From positions 1-64,000 of the forward strand of contig NZ_FOYI01000012.1 of assembly GCF_900116005.1 (NCBI RefSeq): a stretch of DNA of 64,000 bases. Direction: 5' to 3'. Under the pieces are notes generated by a model. The model did not search any database. It was not told where the DNA came from and worked only from the letters and a program-made list of their open reading frames with translations. The translations under genes and the position numbers were made by a program. Shown piece after piece: positions 28,328 to 37,109 of this stretch (position 1 is its first letter; each line of letters opens with the position of its first letter). This stretch comes from Poseidonocella sedimentorum. GTDB lineage: Bacteria; Pseudomonadota; Alphaproteobacteria; Rhodobacterales; Rhodobacteraceae.

Positions 28328-28723
28328 ATGGACCTTGGATTGTTTTCAGTCAGCCTTGCGGTCAAGGATCTCGATGCCTCTCGCGCGTTTTACGAAGCGC
28401 TTGGGTTCAGTTTCAGCGGCGGTGAGCCGGACAAGGGCTGGGCGATCATGCGCAACGGCTCAACGATCATCGGCCTCTTCAGCGGGTTTCTGGAAAAGAA
28501 CACGCTCACCTTCAATCCCGGCTGGGACGAGAACACTGACCCGCTTGAGGCCTTCGAGGATGTGCGCGAAATCCAGAAGACTCTGCGCGACCGCGGCATC
28601 GCGCTCCACACCGAAACGGATCCGGACGGCACGGGCATCGGGCATATCGTTGTCCTCGACCCCGACGGAAATCCGGTCCTGATCGACCAGCACATTTCGA
28701 AACCGGCGGCGCCAAAAAACTGA
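28328..28723 (+). CDS. VOC-family (glyoxalase-like) protein
   Basis: A 131-residue single-domain member of the vicinal oxygen chelate superfamily. It shows FSVSLAVKDLDASRAFYEALGF at the start and the closing HIVVLDPDGNPVLID, with a beta-alpha-beta-beta-beta pattern. Usual metal-binding His/Glu residues are only partly evident, so whether it is an enzyme is unclear. ATG 28328 has GGGGAG six bases upstream, whereas the preceding ATG 28322 abuts that site. Its end overlaps the terminator region of the che operon on the other strand. Substrate unknown. Confidence 0.78.
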   Translation: MDLGLFSVSLAVKDLDASRAFYEALGFSFSGGEPDKGWAIMRNGSTIIGLFSGFLEKNTLTFNPGWDENTDPLEAFEDVREIQKTLRDRGIALHTETDPDGTGIGHIVVLDPDGNPVLIDQHISKPAAPKN

Positions 28724-28749
28724 CCCGCCTGGAAGATCCAGACGGGTCA
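28714..28749 (-). terminator. Intrinsic terminator of the che operon
   Basis: On the minus strand a hairpin (TGACCCG, one mismatch, then CTGG pairing back over a five-base loop) is followed by GTTTTTTGG. It lies 31 bases past the last che gene stop. Its T-run lies inside the last codons of the VOC gene, so the two convergent ends overlap. Confidence 0.8.
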
Positions 28750-28779
28750 AGATAGCCATCCATTGCCGCGCGGTTCGCG

Positions 28780-29139
28780 TCAGAATATCTCGTCTTCGGG
28801 GCTTTCCAGCGCCGCGGCAGTGGCTTGGGTCATGCAATCCATCGTCTCGCGCAACCGGCATCCGGCCAACAGCATCTCGTCCGAGACCGAGGCGAGCCCA
28901 CCCTTCGCATCGCGCAGGTTCTGCACCGTGCGGCGGACATCGTCTATGATCTGCAAGGTCATGTCGATGTTCTGCGCCTCCGCGGGCAGCGCTGCTGCGT
29001 CTCCATAGCGCTTGGCAAACGCCGCCTCGGCGACGGCGATCAGGTCCGCAGATCGCATCAGACGGCGATCCAGGAAATCAAGATAACGGCTAGCGACGTC
29101 CCGCGCCGCCCCGTCCGGTTCCCCAGTCATGTCCTTCAT
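28780..29139 (-). CDS. Small helical protein at the end of the che operon, CheT/CheZ-like phosphatase candidate
   Basis: A 119-residue, wholly helical protein. Its ATG overlaps the cheY2 stop by one base (TAATG), so it is coupled to a response regulator. Residues 59-63 read D-M-T-L-Q inside NIDMTLQIIDDVRRTVQ. That fits the DxxxQ phosphatase motif of CheZ (D-L-T-G-Q in E. coli) on a long helix. The C-terminus ESPEDEIF is acidic and ends in Phe, somewhat like the CheY-binding tail of CheZ. Sinorhizobium meliloti CheT, last gene of its che operon, is described as having a DxxxQ motif and acting on CheY1-P. I infer a CheY-P phosphatase or adaptor; overall sequence similarity to CheZ is low and this is unproven. 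Confidence 0.55.
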   Translation of the reverse strand: MKDMTGEPDGAARDVASRYLDFLDRRLMRSADLIAVAEAAFAKRYGDAAALPAEAQNIDMTLQIIDDVRRTVQNLRDAKGGLASVSDEMLLAGCRLRETMDCMTQATAAALESPEDEIF

Positions 29140-29525
29140 TAGAGCGCACCGACGACCTTCTCGATACAGGCTTTCATCTCCGGCACAGTGAACGGCTTCT
29201 TGAGGAAGTTGTTCATCCCCAGGCTCGAACCCTTCTCGATGATCTCGCGCGTGGCCTTGCCGGTGATCAGGATGAACCCGACACGGGCCGATGCCGGCTC
29301 TTTGCGCAGCCCACCGAGCAGGTCGATGCCGTTCATCTCGGGCATATTGTAGTCGGAAATCACCAGATGCACCGGCTTTTGCCGGATCTGCGTGAGGGCA
29401 TCCACGCCGTTGTTGGACGTGGCATAATTCGCAATGCCGATATCATCGAGAGATTGCGTGATAAGTGCTCGGCTGGTGGACATGTCGTCCACAACCATCA
29501 CTCTGAGTTTTTCGCGTAAAGACAT
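29139..29525 (-). CDS. cheY: CheY-type response regulator (second copy)
   Basis: A 128-residue stand-alone receiver domain. The acidic pocket is VVDD (residues 13-14), the phosphoacceptor is Asp58 in VISDYNMPEMNG, the switch Thr is in LITGKA and the Lys is in FLKKPF. ATG 29525 follows GGAG at good spacing, whereas a GTG nine bases upstream is less likely. It is sixth in the operon, after cheR. Position corresponds to cheY2 of the Sinorhizobium-type operon, which is the motor-binding regulator there. That role here is inferred by order only. Confidence 0.9.
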   Translation of the reverse strand: MSLREKLRVMVVDDMSTSRALITQSLDDIGIANYATSNNGVDALTQIRQKPVHLVISDYNMPEMNGIDLLGGLRKEPASARVGFILITGKATREIIEKGSSLGMNNFLKKPFTVPEMKACIEKVVGAL

Positions 29526-29563
29526 GGCATTCACTCCACTTAAGCTGCTCTTAGCTCACCCGC

Positions 29564-30409
29564 TCAGTTCGTAAGCTGGTACATTGTAGACCCCAGAAAT
29601 CTAAATCTGGTGTTAGCCGGACCGGCCAGACGTTCGGAATGACCGATATACATGCTCCCGTTTTTCCGAAGAACTTTAGCAAACTTCACCCATAGATCTT
29701 CCTGCACGTTCTGGGGGAAGTAGATGGCAACGTTCCGGCAGAAAATCGCATCGAACGGGCCGCGGACGGGCCAGGTTTTCGCCAGGTTCATGTAGCGAAA
29801 CGTCACCAGGTTCCGGACCTTGTCGGCAAGCACGACCCGGCCGGGATCATTGGGCGAGGGCTGGAAAAATCCGCGCAAATCCGCGCGTGCGGCGTCGGCC
29901 TCGCTCTTGGGATACTCCGCCGATTGGGCGGCTTCGAGCACCTTGACGTTGACGTCGCTCGCGAGGATCTTGACGTTGCTCAAAGCCCGGTCGCTCAGGT
30001 GCCGCGCGAGTATCATGGCCGCGCTGTAGGGCTCCTCGCCCGTCGAACAGGCCGACGACCAGAGCCGGACCTGCTCGCCTCGCGAGGCGCGCTTTTCGAT
30101 GTCCGGTATGAGCTGCGTCTCGAGATGATCGAAATGATGCGGCTCACGGAAAAACCGCGTGACGTTTGTGGTCACGCAGGCGACGAACTCCTCCAGTTCC
30201 TCGGCAGATTGACCGGTGTTGAGAAGCTCGGTGTATTCCGAAAATCCGTCAAGCCCCAGGTGGCGCAATCGCTTTGCCAGCCGGGAGACCAGCAGCGACT
30301 TCTTCTCACCGCTGATCTCGATTCCGAGCTCACGCAGCGCGATGGAGCGGAGCGACGCGAAGTCGCTGTCCGAGATACCCCCGGCAACTGTTGAACCAAC
30401 CGCAGACAT
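29564..30409 (-). CDS. cheR: Chemotaxis methyltransferase CheR
   Basis: SAM-dependent methyltransferase that methylates glutamates on chemoreceptors. The 281-residue protein has the N-terminal helical CheR domain (FASLRSIALRELGIEIS) and the C-terminal SAM domain. The signature VRLWSSACSTGEEPYSAAM is present, with ILASDVNVKVL, FDAIFCRNVAIYF and MYIGHSERL. It follows cheW by 6 bases. No cheB demethylase gene is found in this operon, which is unusual for a receptor-adapting system. Confidence 0.95.
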   Translation of the reverse strand: MSAVGSTVAGGISDSDFASLRSIALRELGIEISGEKKSLLVSRLAKRLRHLGLDGFSEYTELLNTGQSAEELEEFVACVTTNVTRFFREPHHFDHLETQLIPDIEKRASRGEQVRLWSSACSTGEEPYSAAMILARHLSDRALSNVKILASDVNVKVLEAAQSAEYPKSEADAARADLRGFFQPSPNDPGRVVLADKVRNLVTFRYMNLAKTWPVRGPFDAIFCRNVAIYFPQNVQEDLWVKFAKVLRKNGSMYIGHSERLAGPANTRFRFLGSTMYQLTN

Positions 30410-30415
30410 TCGGCG

Positions 30416-30892
30416 TTACTCCAACTCGCCCGCGGGGAGGATCTTTTCGATATCCACCAACCGGATCATCTTGCTGTCTTTCGGGATCACGCCCGAAATG
30501 AAGGACTTGGTCGTCTCCGATGCGACATCGGGCGTCGATTGGACGATATCATCGCCCACGCCGAGGATGTCGGAGACCGCCTCGACCAGAAGGCCGATGA
30601 TCTGGGTGTTGACCATCGCGATGATGATCACGTGGCGGGCATGGGGCTCCGTCGTCGGGAGGCCAAGGCGCGTCGCCAGATCCACGATCGGCACCACCGA
30701 TCCGCGCAGGTTGATCACGCCAAGGACATAGCTCGGGGCGTGGGGAAGGATGGTGGCCTCGGTCCAGCCGCGAATCTCGCGGACCTTCATGATATCGAAG
30801 CAGAAATCCTGCCCCGCCGTGCGGAAGGCAACATATTCCTTGAACGCCGCGCCGTGGTGTTCGCGCGTGTCGATTTGTTGAGCCTGGGTCAT
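30416..30892 (-). CDS. cheW: Chemotaxis coupling protein CheW
   Basis: Adaptor that links receptors to CheA in the signalling array. The 158-residue protein is a single CheW domain: [22 protein letters not shown], then [19 protein letters not shown], the canonical pattern, and VVEAVSDIL-like [14 protein letters not shown] start it at ATG 30892, which overlaps the cheA stop (TGATG) and so is translationally coupled. A few residues upstream are possible but lie inside cheA. Confidence 0.95.
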   Translation of the reverse strand: MTQAQQIDTREHHGAAFKEYVAFRTAGQDFCFDIMKVREIRGWTEATILPHAPSYVLGVINLRGSVVPIVDLATRLGLPTTEPHARHVIIIAMVNTQIIGLLVEAVSDILGVGDDIVQSTPDVASETTKSFISGVIPKDSKMIRLVDIEKILPAGELE

Positions 30893-33066
30893 CACGCTGC
30901 TCCTATCCAAGGCTGTTGCGTCTTAATGGCGGAATGGCTGTTCATGCCGTAGATCCCGTCCGTGTCGATGATGAGCGCGATGCGGCCATCCCCGAGAATT
31001 GTTGCGGCTGCGATCCCGGGCAATTCGCCGTAGTTTTCGCTGAGCCCTTTGATCACGACCTGGCGTTGGTCAAAGATCGAGTCGACCGTCAGGGCGTAGG
31101 TTTGTTCTTCGTCCGTGCTGATCAACAGCAGGACCTGATTGCTCGAGTAGCTCTTGGTCGTCCGGTACCCGAGGATCGAGCCCAGATCGAAGATCGGGAT
31201 GAATACGCCGCGCACCGAGACGACCTGCTCGCCCGTACCGAGGTGATGGATATCCTTGTCCTCGGGGCGGAGCGTCTCGACGATGGCCGTCAGCGGGACG
31301 ATCATTGTCTGGCCCGTGACTTCGACGACCATCCCCTCCATGACCGCGAGGGTCAGCGGCAGGCTGATGGTGAAGGTCGAGCCTTTGCCCGGGATGGAGT
31401 TGATCGACACCTTGCCGCCGAGCGACTGGATCGAGCTCTTGACCACATCCATGCCGACCCCGCGACCGGAAAGGTCGGAAATCTCGCCCGCGGTCGAAAA
31501 GCCGGGGGCAAAGATCAGGTTGTCGATTTCGGTATCCGACAGCTCGGCATTGGCATCGACCAGCCCCTTGTCGATCGCGATCTGAAGCACGCGTTCGCGG
31601 TTGATTCCGGCGCCATCGTCGGAAATCTCAATGAGAACGCGGCCCGACCGGTGCGCCGCGCTGAGCGTCACGGTGCCGGTTTCAACCTTGCCCGCGCTGG
31701 TCCGCGCGTCGGAAGATTCCAGCCCGTGGTCGATCGCGTTTCGGATCATGTGGGTCAGTGGATCAGCCAGTCGTTCGATGACCGTCTTGTCAACTTCGGT
31801 GGACTCGCCCGTCGTCACCAGACGCACGCGTTTCCCCGTGGCAGATGCAACTTCCCGCACAATCCGGGACATCCGCTGGAACAGGGATTTCACCGGCTGG
31901 GCGCGGATCGCCATCACGCTTTCCTGAATCTCGCGCGAGAGCTGCTTGAACTCATCGAGACCCGAGGAGATATCGGTCGACCCGGTGATCCCGGCTTCCT
32001 TGACGCATTGCGACAACATCGCCTGATTGATCACCAGCTCGCCCACCACGTTGATCAGACGATCGACACGTTCGAGATCCACTCGGATGGTCGCGCGCGA
32101 GGTCTTGGCCGCAGCCTTGCCCCCCGCGTCGGGTTTCGCCGCTTCCACCGGAGCCGCCTTAACCGGCGCCGGCACTTCGGACTTTTTTACCTCAACCGGA
32201 GCCTCCTCCGCGGGGCTCTCGATCTTTTGCACAACTTCGAGTTCAACAGGGTCAGCAGCTTCGTCCGAAATCGGTTCATCCTCCATCGTTTCCTCATGGA
32301 TCGGATCGACCTTGAGATCGCAAATGCCGTCGACGAAATCGAACACGTCATAGATCACGTGCTCGCTCTCTTCGGTGATGAGGCGAACGGACCAGGTCGC
32401 CGCGGATTTCTCCGGCGCGATCTCGTCGAAATCGGCATGCGCGTCGGTCTCGACCGCAACCGTCGTCTCACCCAGTTCCGACAGCCCACGCAGCAGATGC
32501 ACGATATCGTTGCCACAGGCATAGAAGGCGTCATGCGGCCGGACACTGATCTCGAAGCCGATGGCCTTGGCCGGCGCGGGCGCATCGTCGTCGAAATCGA
32601 GATCCGGAAGGTCCATCGAGAAATCCAGGCCCATGGGCTGGAAATCATCGGCTTCGACCTCTTCTTCCTCGTCGGGCGCGTATTTCTTGAGTTCCGCCTC
32701 GAGAACCTGATTTTCCGAGAGGTCAACCGGCGTCTCATCGCGCGCGGCCGCCACCAGATCGACCAGCCGGTCACTGGACCGGAAGAACAGATCCATGATC
32801 TCGGCGTCCGGCATCAGCGCGCCGCTGCGCACCTCGTCCAGCACGGTCTCGAAGGTATGGGCGAAATGCACCAGATCATTGAGCGCAAAGGCCCCTGCCC
32901 CGCCCTTGATGGAATGGACAGCGCGGAAGACCGCGTTGATGGTTTCGGAGTCGATCGCACCGTCTGCGATGTGCTCGTTCGCTTCCTGTAGACCTTCCTC
33001 GAGCGCCTCTAGGAGATCTTCACATTCCAGGAAGAACGTGTCGCGAATATCGTTGGTTCCAGACAT
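30892..33066 (-). CDS. cheA: Chemotaxis histidine kinase CheA
   Basis: Receptor-coupled kinase. The 724-residue protein has an Hpt domain with the phospho-His at residue 51 ([14 protein letters not shown]). A long acidic linker follows, and dimerisation begins near [19 protein letters not shown]. The HATPase domain follows ([51 protein letters not shown]), then a C-terminal CheW-like regulatory domain. The segment after the Hpt is long and acidic, with a region near residues 185-265 that may bind the response regulator. It starts at ATG 33066, one base past the cheY1 stop. Confidence 0.96.
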   Translation of the reverse strand: MSGTNDIRDTFFLECEDLLEALEEGLQEANEHIADGAIDSETINAVFRAVHSIKGGAGAFALNDLVHFAHTFETVLDEVRSGALMPDAEIMDLFFRSSDRLVDLVAAARDETPVDLSENQVLEAELKKYAPDEEEEVEADDFQPMGLDFSMDLPDLDFDDDAPAPAKAIGFEISVRPHDAFYACGNDIVHLLRGLSELGETTVAVETDAHADFDEIAPEKSAATWSVRLITEESEHVIYDVFDFVDGICDLKVDPIHEETMEDEPISDEAADPVELEVVQKIESPAEEAPVEVKKSEVPAPVKAAPVEAAKPDAGGKAAAKTSRATIRVDLERVDRLINVVGELVINQAMLSQCVKEAGITGSTDISSGLDEFKQLSREIQESVMAIRAQPVKSLFQRMSRIVREVASATGKRVRLVTTGESTEVDKTVIERLADPLTHMIRNAIDHGLESSDARTSAGKVETGTVTLSAAHRSGRVLIEISDDGAGINRERVLQIAIDKGLVDANAELSDTEIDNLIFAPGFSTAGEISDLSGRGVGMDVVKSSIQSLGGKVSINSIPGKGSTFTISLPLTLAVMEGMVVEVTGQTMIVPLTAIVETLRPEDKDIHHLGTGEQVVSVRGVFIPIFDLGSILGYRTTKSYSSNQVLLLISTDEEQTYALTVDSIFDQRQVVIKGLSENYGELPGIAAATILGDGRIALIIDTDGIYGMNSHSAIKTQQPWIGAA

Positions 33067-33067
33067 A

Positions 33068-33442
33068 TCAGGCGTCGTAGCTCGCAACGCGGCGGATTGC
33101 CGAGACAAGGCGGGTTTCGTCGAATGGCTTGACGATCCACCCGGTTGCACCGGCCGCGCGGGCCTTCTGTTTGAGCTCGGACGCGCTTTCCGTGGTCAGG
33201 ACCAGGATCGGAACCGTCGTCGGGCTCTGGCCGCCGCGGAGGGCGTCGATGAACTCGAACCCGTTCATACGCGGCATATTGATATCGGTGATCACCACAT
33301 CGGGCGCCGCCTCGGGCAGTTTTTCCAGCCCGTCCATCCCATCGACGGCCACATCCACATCGAAGCCAGCGTTGGTGAGGCAAGCGCGCAGGAGTTCCCT
33401 GATGGTCAGGGAGTCATCCACGGCAAGAACTTTGAGTGCCAT
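33068..33442 (-). CDS. cheY: CheY-type response regulator (first copy)
   Basis: A 124-residue receiver domain: AVDDS at the N-terminus, phosphoacceptor Asp53 in VITDINMPRMNG, LTTESA for the Thr switch and VKPF for the Lys. It lies directly upstream of cheA, the position of cheY1 in the Sinorhizobium-type operon, where CheY1 acts as a phosphate sink. Sequence alone does not separate sink from motor regulator, so the role is inferred from order. It overlaps nothing and is one base from cheA. Confidence 0.9.
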   Translation of the reverse strand: MALKVLAVDDSLTIRELLRACLTNAGFDVDVAVDGMDGLEKLPEAAPDVVITDINMPRMNGFEFIDALRGGQSPTTVPILVLTTESASELKQKARAAGATGWIVKPFDETRLVSAIRRVASYDA

Positions 33443-33715
33443 TCAGTTTCCTCCTGAAAAGACGTCAAGCGGCATACCCAGACGCGACATGCCATCGGCA
33501 AACGCGTTGGAGTGCGTGTCCACGGACAAGGTATGGCCGTCCGCCTGCCATTGGTTTTTCGCGGCAACGAGAACCTGGAAGCACAGCCCGCCAACGAAAA
33601 CAGTATCGGATGCCGCGATCTCGAGATCCGCCCCGCGCTTCTCACGAAACGCATCGAGCAGCGATGCAGCCGCATCCGAATTTAGCTTTTCCGGAAGAGT
33701 AATACTCTGAGACAT
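33443..33715 (-). CDS. Small STAS-like protein, first gene of the che operon (CheS position)
   Basis: A 90-residue protein with a STAS-like pattern: ITLPEKLNSDAAASLLDAF, ADLEIAASDTVFVGGLCFQVL, and a C-terminal LSVDTHSNAFADGMSRLG. ATG 33715 has AAGGGG upstream; GTG 33721 is an alternative. It occupies the place of cheS in S. meliloti, upstream of cheY1. CheS there aids CheY1 dephosphorylation through CheA. I cannot show that the two are homologous. A STAS domain would suit protein-protein regulation. Confidence 0.65.
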   Translation of the reverse strand: MSQSITLPEKLNSDAAASLLDAFREKRGADLEIAASDTVFVGGLCFQVLVAAKNQWQADGHTLSVDTHSNAFADGMSRLGMPLDVFSGGN

Positions 33716-34019
33716 GGGCACCCCTTAATTCGCTTTCCGGTTTCGGCCGTGATCTGAAAGCTACGGTCGATTCTTTAAGAAAGGATGAGCCGGATTCAAC
33801 TTGCTAAGATTCCCGCAGCACAGCGTTCGCACGTTGAAAACGCTCTATTTTTCGTCACCTATATAAGATGTCGCTGGATTGGTTATTGCCACGGCCGCAC
33901 CCGGTAAGGCTTTGCAAACCACGATTGCAAATTCTGGGCCGTCTTCGGCTTTCATTAACCGGACTTAAGAGGTTCGAAAGGAACATTACCCCCGGGTAAA
34001 GTTATATCGGGAGTGAACC
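33716..34019. promoter_or_regulatory. Divergent region upstream of the che operon
   Basis: A 304-base AT-richer region between the che operon and the plus-strand gene at 34020. It contains TATATAAG at 33861-33868, two TTAA boxes at 33955-33958 and 33965-33968 (six bases apart, near the CtrA spacing of seven), and an inverted repeat TTACCC-cc-GGGTAA at 33986-33999. No promoter can be called with confidence. CtrA control of chemotaxis genes is common in this group. Confidence 0.4.
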
Positions 34020-34460
34020 ATGACGATTTCCCCTATCGGTCCGGGCAGTTCTGTTTTTGCCGCCGGCTCGCCTCACGCCGCCGCCGAACCGCCGGCCCTC
34101 AAACGACGGCCAGACCGGGTTCCCAAGGCGGAAGAATCAGACGCCTCGGCGAGCAATCGCAGCTATCGTGACGGCGAAGACAAGGCGGCCACCGCGCCGC
34201 CCTCGATCATGCAGTTGAAGATCGACGCGATCCTGCGCGAACAGGCCGAAGCTGCCGAAGACGCGGAGCGGGCGCCAGAGGCCGCTGCTCCCGCCGATGG
34301 CTCGACGGAAGCGCGCGCATCGGCAGGGACGGACGCGCCGCCTTCCGCGCCAGAAGAGCCGGAGCTTACGATCCGGGCGGCAGAATCGGCCGATGAGACC
34401 GAGGCCAGCCCTCCCCCCGAGGAGACGGCCCCAGACATTCGAGACGCCGAGGCGCCCTAA
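34020..34460 (+). CDS. Disordered hypothetical protein, Ala/Pro/Glu-rich
   Basis: A 146-residue acidic, low-complexity protein with no signal peptide and one short helical segment (SIMQLKIDAILREQAEAAEDAE, residues about 62-82). The rest is Pro/Ala/Glu/Ser-rich and probably disordered. GGGAG lies upstream of ATG 34020. It is divergent from the che operon and separated from accB by a strong hairpin. Orthologues beside the same operon would support a motility role, but I recognise no domain. Confidence 0.55.
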   Translation: MTISPIGPGSSVFAAGSPHAAAEPPALKRRPDRVPKAEESDASASNRSYRDGEDKAATAPPSIMQLKIDAILREQAEAAEDAERAPEAAAPADGSTEARASAGTDAPPSAPEEPELTIRAAESADETEASPPPEETAPDIRDAEAP

Positions 34461-34467
34461 CGATCTG

Positions 34468-34499
34468 CGCTGCCGACACAAAATTCCCGGTCGGCAGCG
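34468..34499 (+). terminator. Hairpin after the disordered-protein gene
   Basis: A perfect 10-bp stem CGCTGCCGAC/GTCGGCAGCG with a 12-base loop lies 8 bases after the stop. It lacks an immediate T-run (GGCCTTGATGCGC follows, then TTTTC), so termination is likely but not certain. It separates the gene from accB. Confidence 0.55.
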
Positions 34500-34584
34500 G
34501 GCCTTGATGCGCTTTTCTCTCCTGCGTCAATCACCTATAAGCTCATGAACGCATCGTCGCTGACGTATCTTAAGGTGGGACAGG

Positions 34585-35076
34585 ATGACAATAAAAAGCC
34601 AAGAAGCAGATGTCGCCTTCATTCAGGCGCTCGCAGAACTTCTGAATGATAACGAGCTTTCCGAGCTTCAGGTCAAACGCGAATATGGCGAACACGACGC
34701 GCTGAACGTCCGCGTCAGCAAGATCGTGCCGCAGGCCCCGATGGCACCCATGGCCGCCGCGGCCCCTGTCGCCGCGCCCGCAGCCGCAGCCCCCGCAAGC
34801 GCTCTGGCCGACGAGCCCGCCGATGGCGATCCCGCGAACCATCCCGGCGCTGTGACATCGCCGATGGTCGGGACGGTCTATCTTCAGGCCGAGCCCGGCG
34901 CACCGTCGTTCATTTCCACGGGCGCACAGGTCTCCGAAGGCGACACCTTGTTGATTGTCGAGGCGATGAAAACCATGAACCACATCCCCGCACCCAGGGC
35001 GGGGACCGTGACGCGCATTCTCGTGGAAGATGGCGCGGCGGTCGAGTACGGTGCGCCGCTCGTCATCATCGAGTGA
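34585..35076 (+). CDS. accB: Biotin carboxyl carrier protein of acetyl-CoA carboxylase AccB
   Basis: Biotin carrier subunit of acetyl-CoA carboxylase, which makes malonyl-CoA for fatty acid synthesis. The 163-residue protein has an N-terminal dimerisation region, an Ala/Pro-rich linker (residues about 50-85) and a C-terminal biotinyl domain. The biotin site is EAMKTMNH. It lies 10 bases upstream of accC, the usual accBC operon. Length and linker are typical. Confidence 0.96.
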   Translation: MTIKSQEADVAFIQALAELLNDNELSELQVKREYGEHDALNVRVSKIVPQAPMAPMAAAAPVAAPAAAAPASALADEPADGDPANHPGAVTSPMVGTVYLQAEPGAPSFISTGAQVSEGDTLLIVEAMKTMNHIPAPRAGTVTRILVEDGAAVEYGAPLVIIE

Positions 35077-35086
35077 GGGCGCGACG

Positions 35087-36433
35087 ATGTTTGACAAAAT
35101 CCTGATCGCAAACCGTGGCGAGATTGCGCTGCGGGTCATCCGGGCCGCGCGGGAGATGGGCATTCGCTCGGTCGCGGTGCATTCCACCGCCGATGCCGAC
35201 GCGATGCACGTGCGCATGGCGGACGAATCGGTCTGTATCGGCCCCGCCCCGGGGACGGACAGCTATCTGTCGATTCCCGCGATTATCGCGGCCTGTGAAG
35301 TCACCGGCGCGCAGGCGATTCACCCCGGTTACGGGTTCCTGTCGGAGAATGCGAATTTCGTTCAGGTCGTGGAAGATCACGGTCTGTCGTTCATCGGCCC
35401 GACCGCCGAGCACATCCGCGTCATGGGCGACAAGATCACCGCCAAGGACACGATGAAGGCGCTCGGCGTGCCCTGCGTTCCGGGATCCGAGGGCGGCGTG
35501 CCTTCGGTCGAGGCGGCGCGGGCGATCGGCGAGGAATTCGGCTACCCGGTCATCGTCAAGGCGACGGCCGGCGGCGGCGGGCGCGGGATGAAGCTCGCGC
35601 GCAGCGCCAAAGAGATCGAACAAGCGTTCAAGACCGCACGCGCCGAGGCCAAGGCTGCCTTCGGCAATGACGAGGTCTATATCGAGAAATACCTCACCAC
35701 GCCGCGCCACATCGAGATCCAGGTCTTCGGCGACGGCAAAGGCAAAGCCGTGCACCTTGGCGAGCGCGACTGCTCGCTGCAACGGCGCCACCAGAAGGTC
35801 TTCGAAGAGGCCCCCGGCCCCTGTATTTCACCCGAAGAGCGCGCCGAAATCGGCCGGACCTGCGCCGAGGCCGTGGCCCGGATCAACTACGCCGGCGCCG
35901 GGACGATCGAGTTTCTTTATGAAAACGGTGAGTTCTATTTCATCGAGATGAACACCCGGCTTCAGGTCGAACACCCGGTCACCGAGGCGATTTTCGGGGT
36001 GGATCTCGTGCGCGAACAAATCCGCGTCGCCGCCGGCCTTCCGCTCTCCTTCGAACAGGACGATCTGCGGATCAACGGCCACGCGATCGAGGTCCGGATC
36101 AACGCCGAGCGGCTACCGAATTTCTCCCCCTGCCCGGGAAAGATCACCCAGTATCACGCGCCCGGCGGGCTCGGGGTGCGGATGGATTCGGCGCTCTATG
36201 ACGGCTACAAGATCCCGCCCTATTACGACAGCCTGATCGGCAAGCTCATCGTCCACGGCCGGGATCGCCCCGAGGCGCTGGCCCGGCTCAACCGGGCGCT
36301 TGGCGAGCTGATCGTGGATGGTGTCGACACAACCATCCCGCTCTTCGCGCGCCTGTTGGAAGAGGACGACATCCAGAGCGGGACCTACAACATCCACTGG
36401 CTCGAAGACTGGCTCGAACGGTCCTTTGACTGA
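35087..36433 (+). CDS. accC: Biotin carboxylase AccC
   Basis: Carboxylates the biotin on AccB with bicarbonate and ATP. The 448-residue ATP-grasp enzyme begins [20 protein letters not shown]. It shows the glycine-rich loop ([19 protein letters not shown]), [18 protein letters not shown], and [19 protein letters not shown]. The start at ATG 35087 is taken because it matches the family, whereas the upstream in-frame extension lies in accB in another frame. It forms an operon with accB; aat follows 40 bases later. Confidence 0.97.
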   Translation: MFDKILIANRGEIALRVIRAAREMGIRSVAVHSTADADAMHVRMADESVCIGPAPGTDSYLSIPAIIAACEVTGAQAIHPGYGFLSENANFVQVVEDHGLSFIGPTAEHIRVMGDKITAKDTMKALGVPCVPGSEGGVPSVEAARAIGEEFGYPVIVKATAGGGGRGMKLARSAKEIEQAFKTARAEAKAAFGNDEVYIEKYLTTPRHIEIQVFGDGKGKAVHLGERDCSLQRRHQKVFEEAPGPCISPEERAEIGRTCAEAVARINYAGAGTIEFLYENGEFYFIEMNTRLQVEHPVTEAIFGVDLVREQIRVAAGLPLSFEQDDLRINGHAIEVRINAERLPNFSPCPGKITQYHAPGGLGVRMDSALYDGYKIPPYYDSLIGKLIVHGRDRPEALARLNRALGELIVDGVDTTIPLFARLLEEDDIQSGTYNIHWLEDWLERSFD

Positions 36434-36473
36434 CGCGCCGTCGCGGCGGGTTTGAGCAGGTACGGCCCCGGTG

Positions 36474-37109
36474 ATGGATCTGACGCCAGAGCTCTTGCTG
36501 ACCGCCTACGCCAGCGGGGTCTTCCCAATGGCCGAACATCGGGACGATCCGGAGGTTTTCTGGGTCGACCCGAAGCGGCGCGGCGTCTTCCTTCCGGGGG
36601 GCTTCCACCTCTCCCGCTCCCTCGCGCGCCAGTTGCGCAGGGGGGGCTTTCGCGTCAGCCTCGACGATGATTTCGCCGCCGTGGTCTCGGCCTGCGCAGA
36701 TCGCAGCGAGACCTGGATCAACGACACGATATTCGAGCTCTACATGGCGCTGCACGACGGCGGCAGGGCCCATTCCCTCGAAGTGCGGGACGACGCCGAC
36801 CGTCTGATCGGCGGGGTCTACGGGGTCGCCCTGGGCGCGGCATTCTTTGGCGAAAGCATGTTTTCGCGCGCGGCGGACGGCTCCAAGATCGCCCTTGCGT
36901 TCCTCACGACCCACCTCGACGCCTGCGGCTTCACGCTCTTCGACACGCAGTTCCTGACCCCACACCTCGCCTCCCTTGGCGCGCTTGAAATCCCGCGCGG
37001 CCGGTATCGCTCTCTACTCGCGGAAGCGCTGGAGGAAGAGGCCTCGATCCACGCAAAGGCCCTGCCGAGCACGGATCAGGTCTTGCAGCGCAGAACCCAG
37101 AAATCGTAG
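36474..37109 (+). CDS. aat: Leucyl/phenylalanyl-tRNA--protein transferase Aat
   Basis: Attaches Leu or Phe from its tRNA to N-terminal Arg or Lys of proteins, which marks them for ClpS/ClpAP degradation. The 211-residue protein has ELLLTAYASGVFPMAEH, WVDPKRRGVFLPGGFHLSRSL and GGVYGVALGAAFFGESMFSR, all conserved in Aat. ATG 36474 follows GTG 36471; either may be used. Its 3' end overlaps the convergent DUF2155 gene by 34 bases, which is unusual for essential-type genes and may cause transcriptional interference. Confidence 0.93.
   Translation: MDLTPELLLTAYASGVFPMAEHRDDPEVFWVDPKRRGVFLPGGFHLSRSLARQLRRGGFRVSLDDDFAAVVSACADRSETWINDTIFELYMALHDGGRAHSLEVRDDADRLIGGVYGVALGAAFFGESMFSRAADGSKIALAFLTTHLDACGFTLFDTQFLTPHLASLGALEIPRGRYRSLLAEALEEEASIHAKALPSTDQVLQRRTQKS

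Noticed and set aside
30916-32991. Long plus-strand open frame of 691 codons opposite cheA
   Set aside because: Antisense shadow with His/Asp/Arg-rich sequence. CheA has all kinase motifs and a good start.
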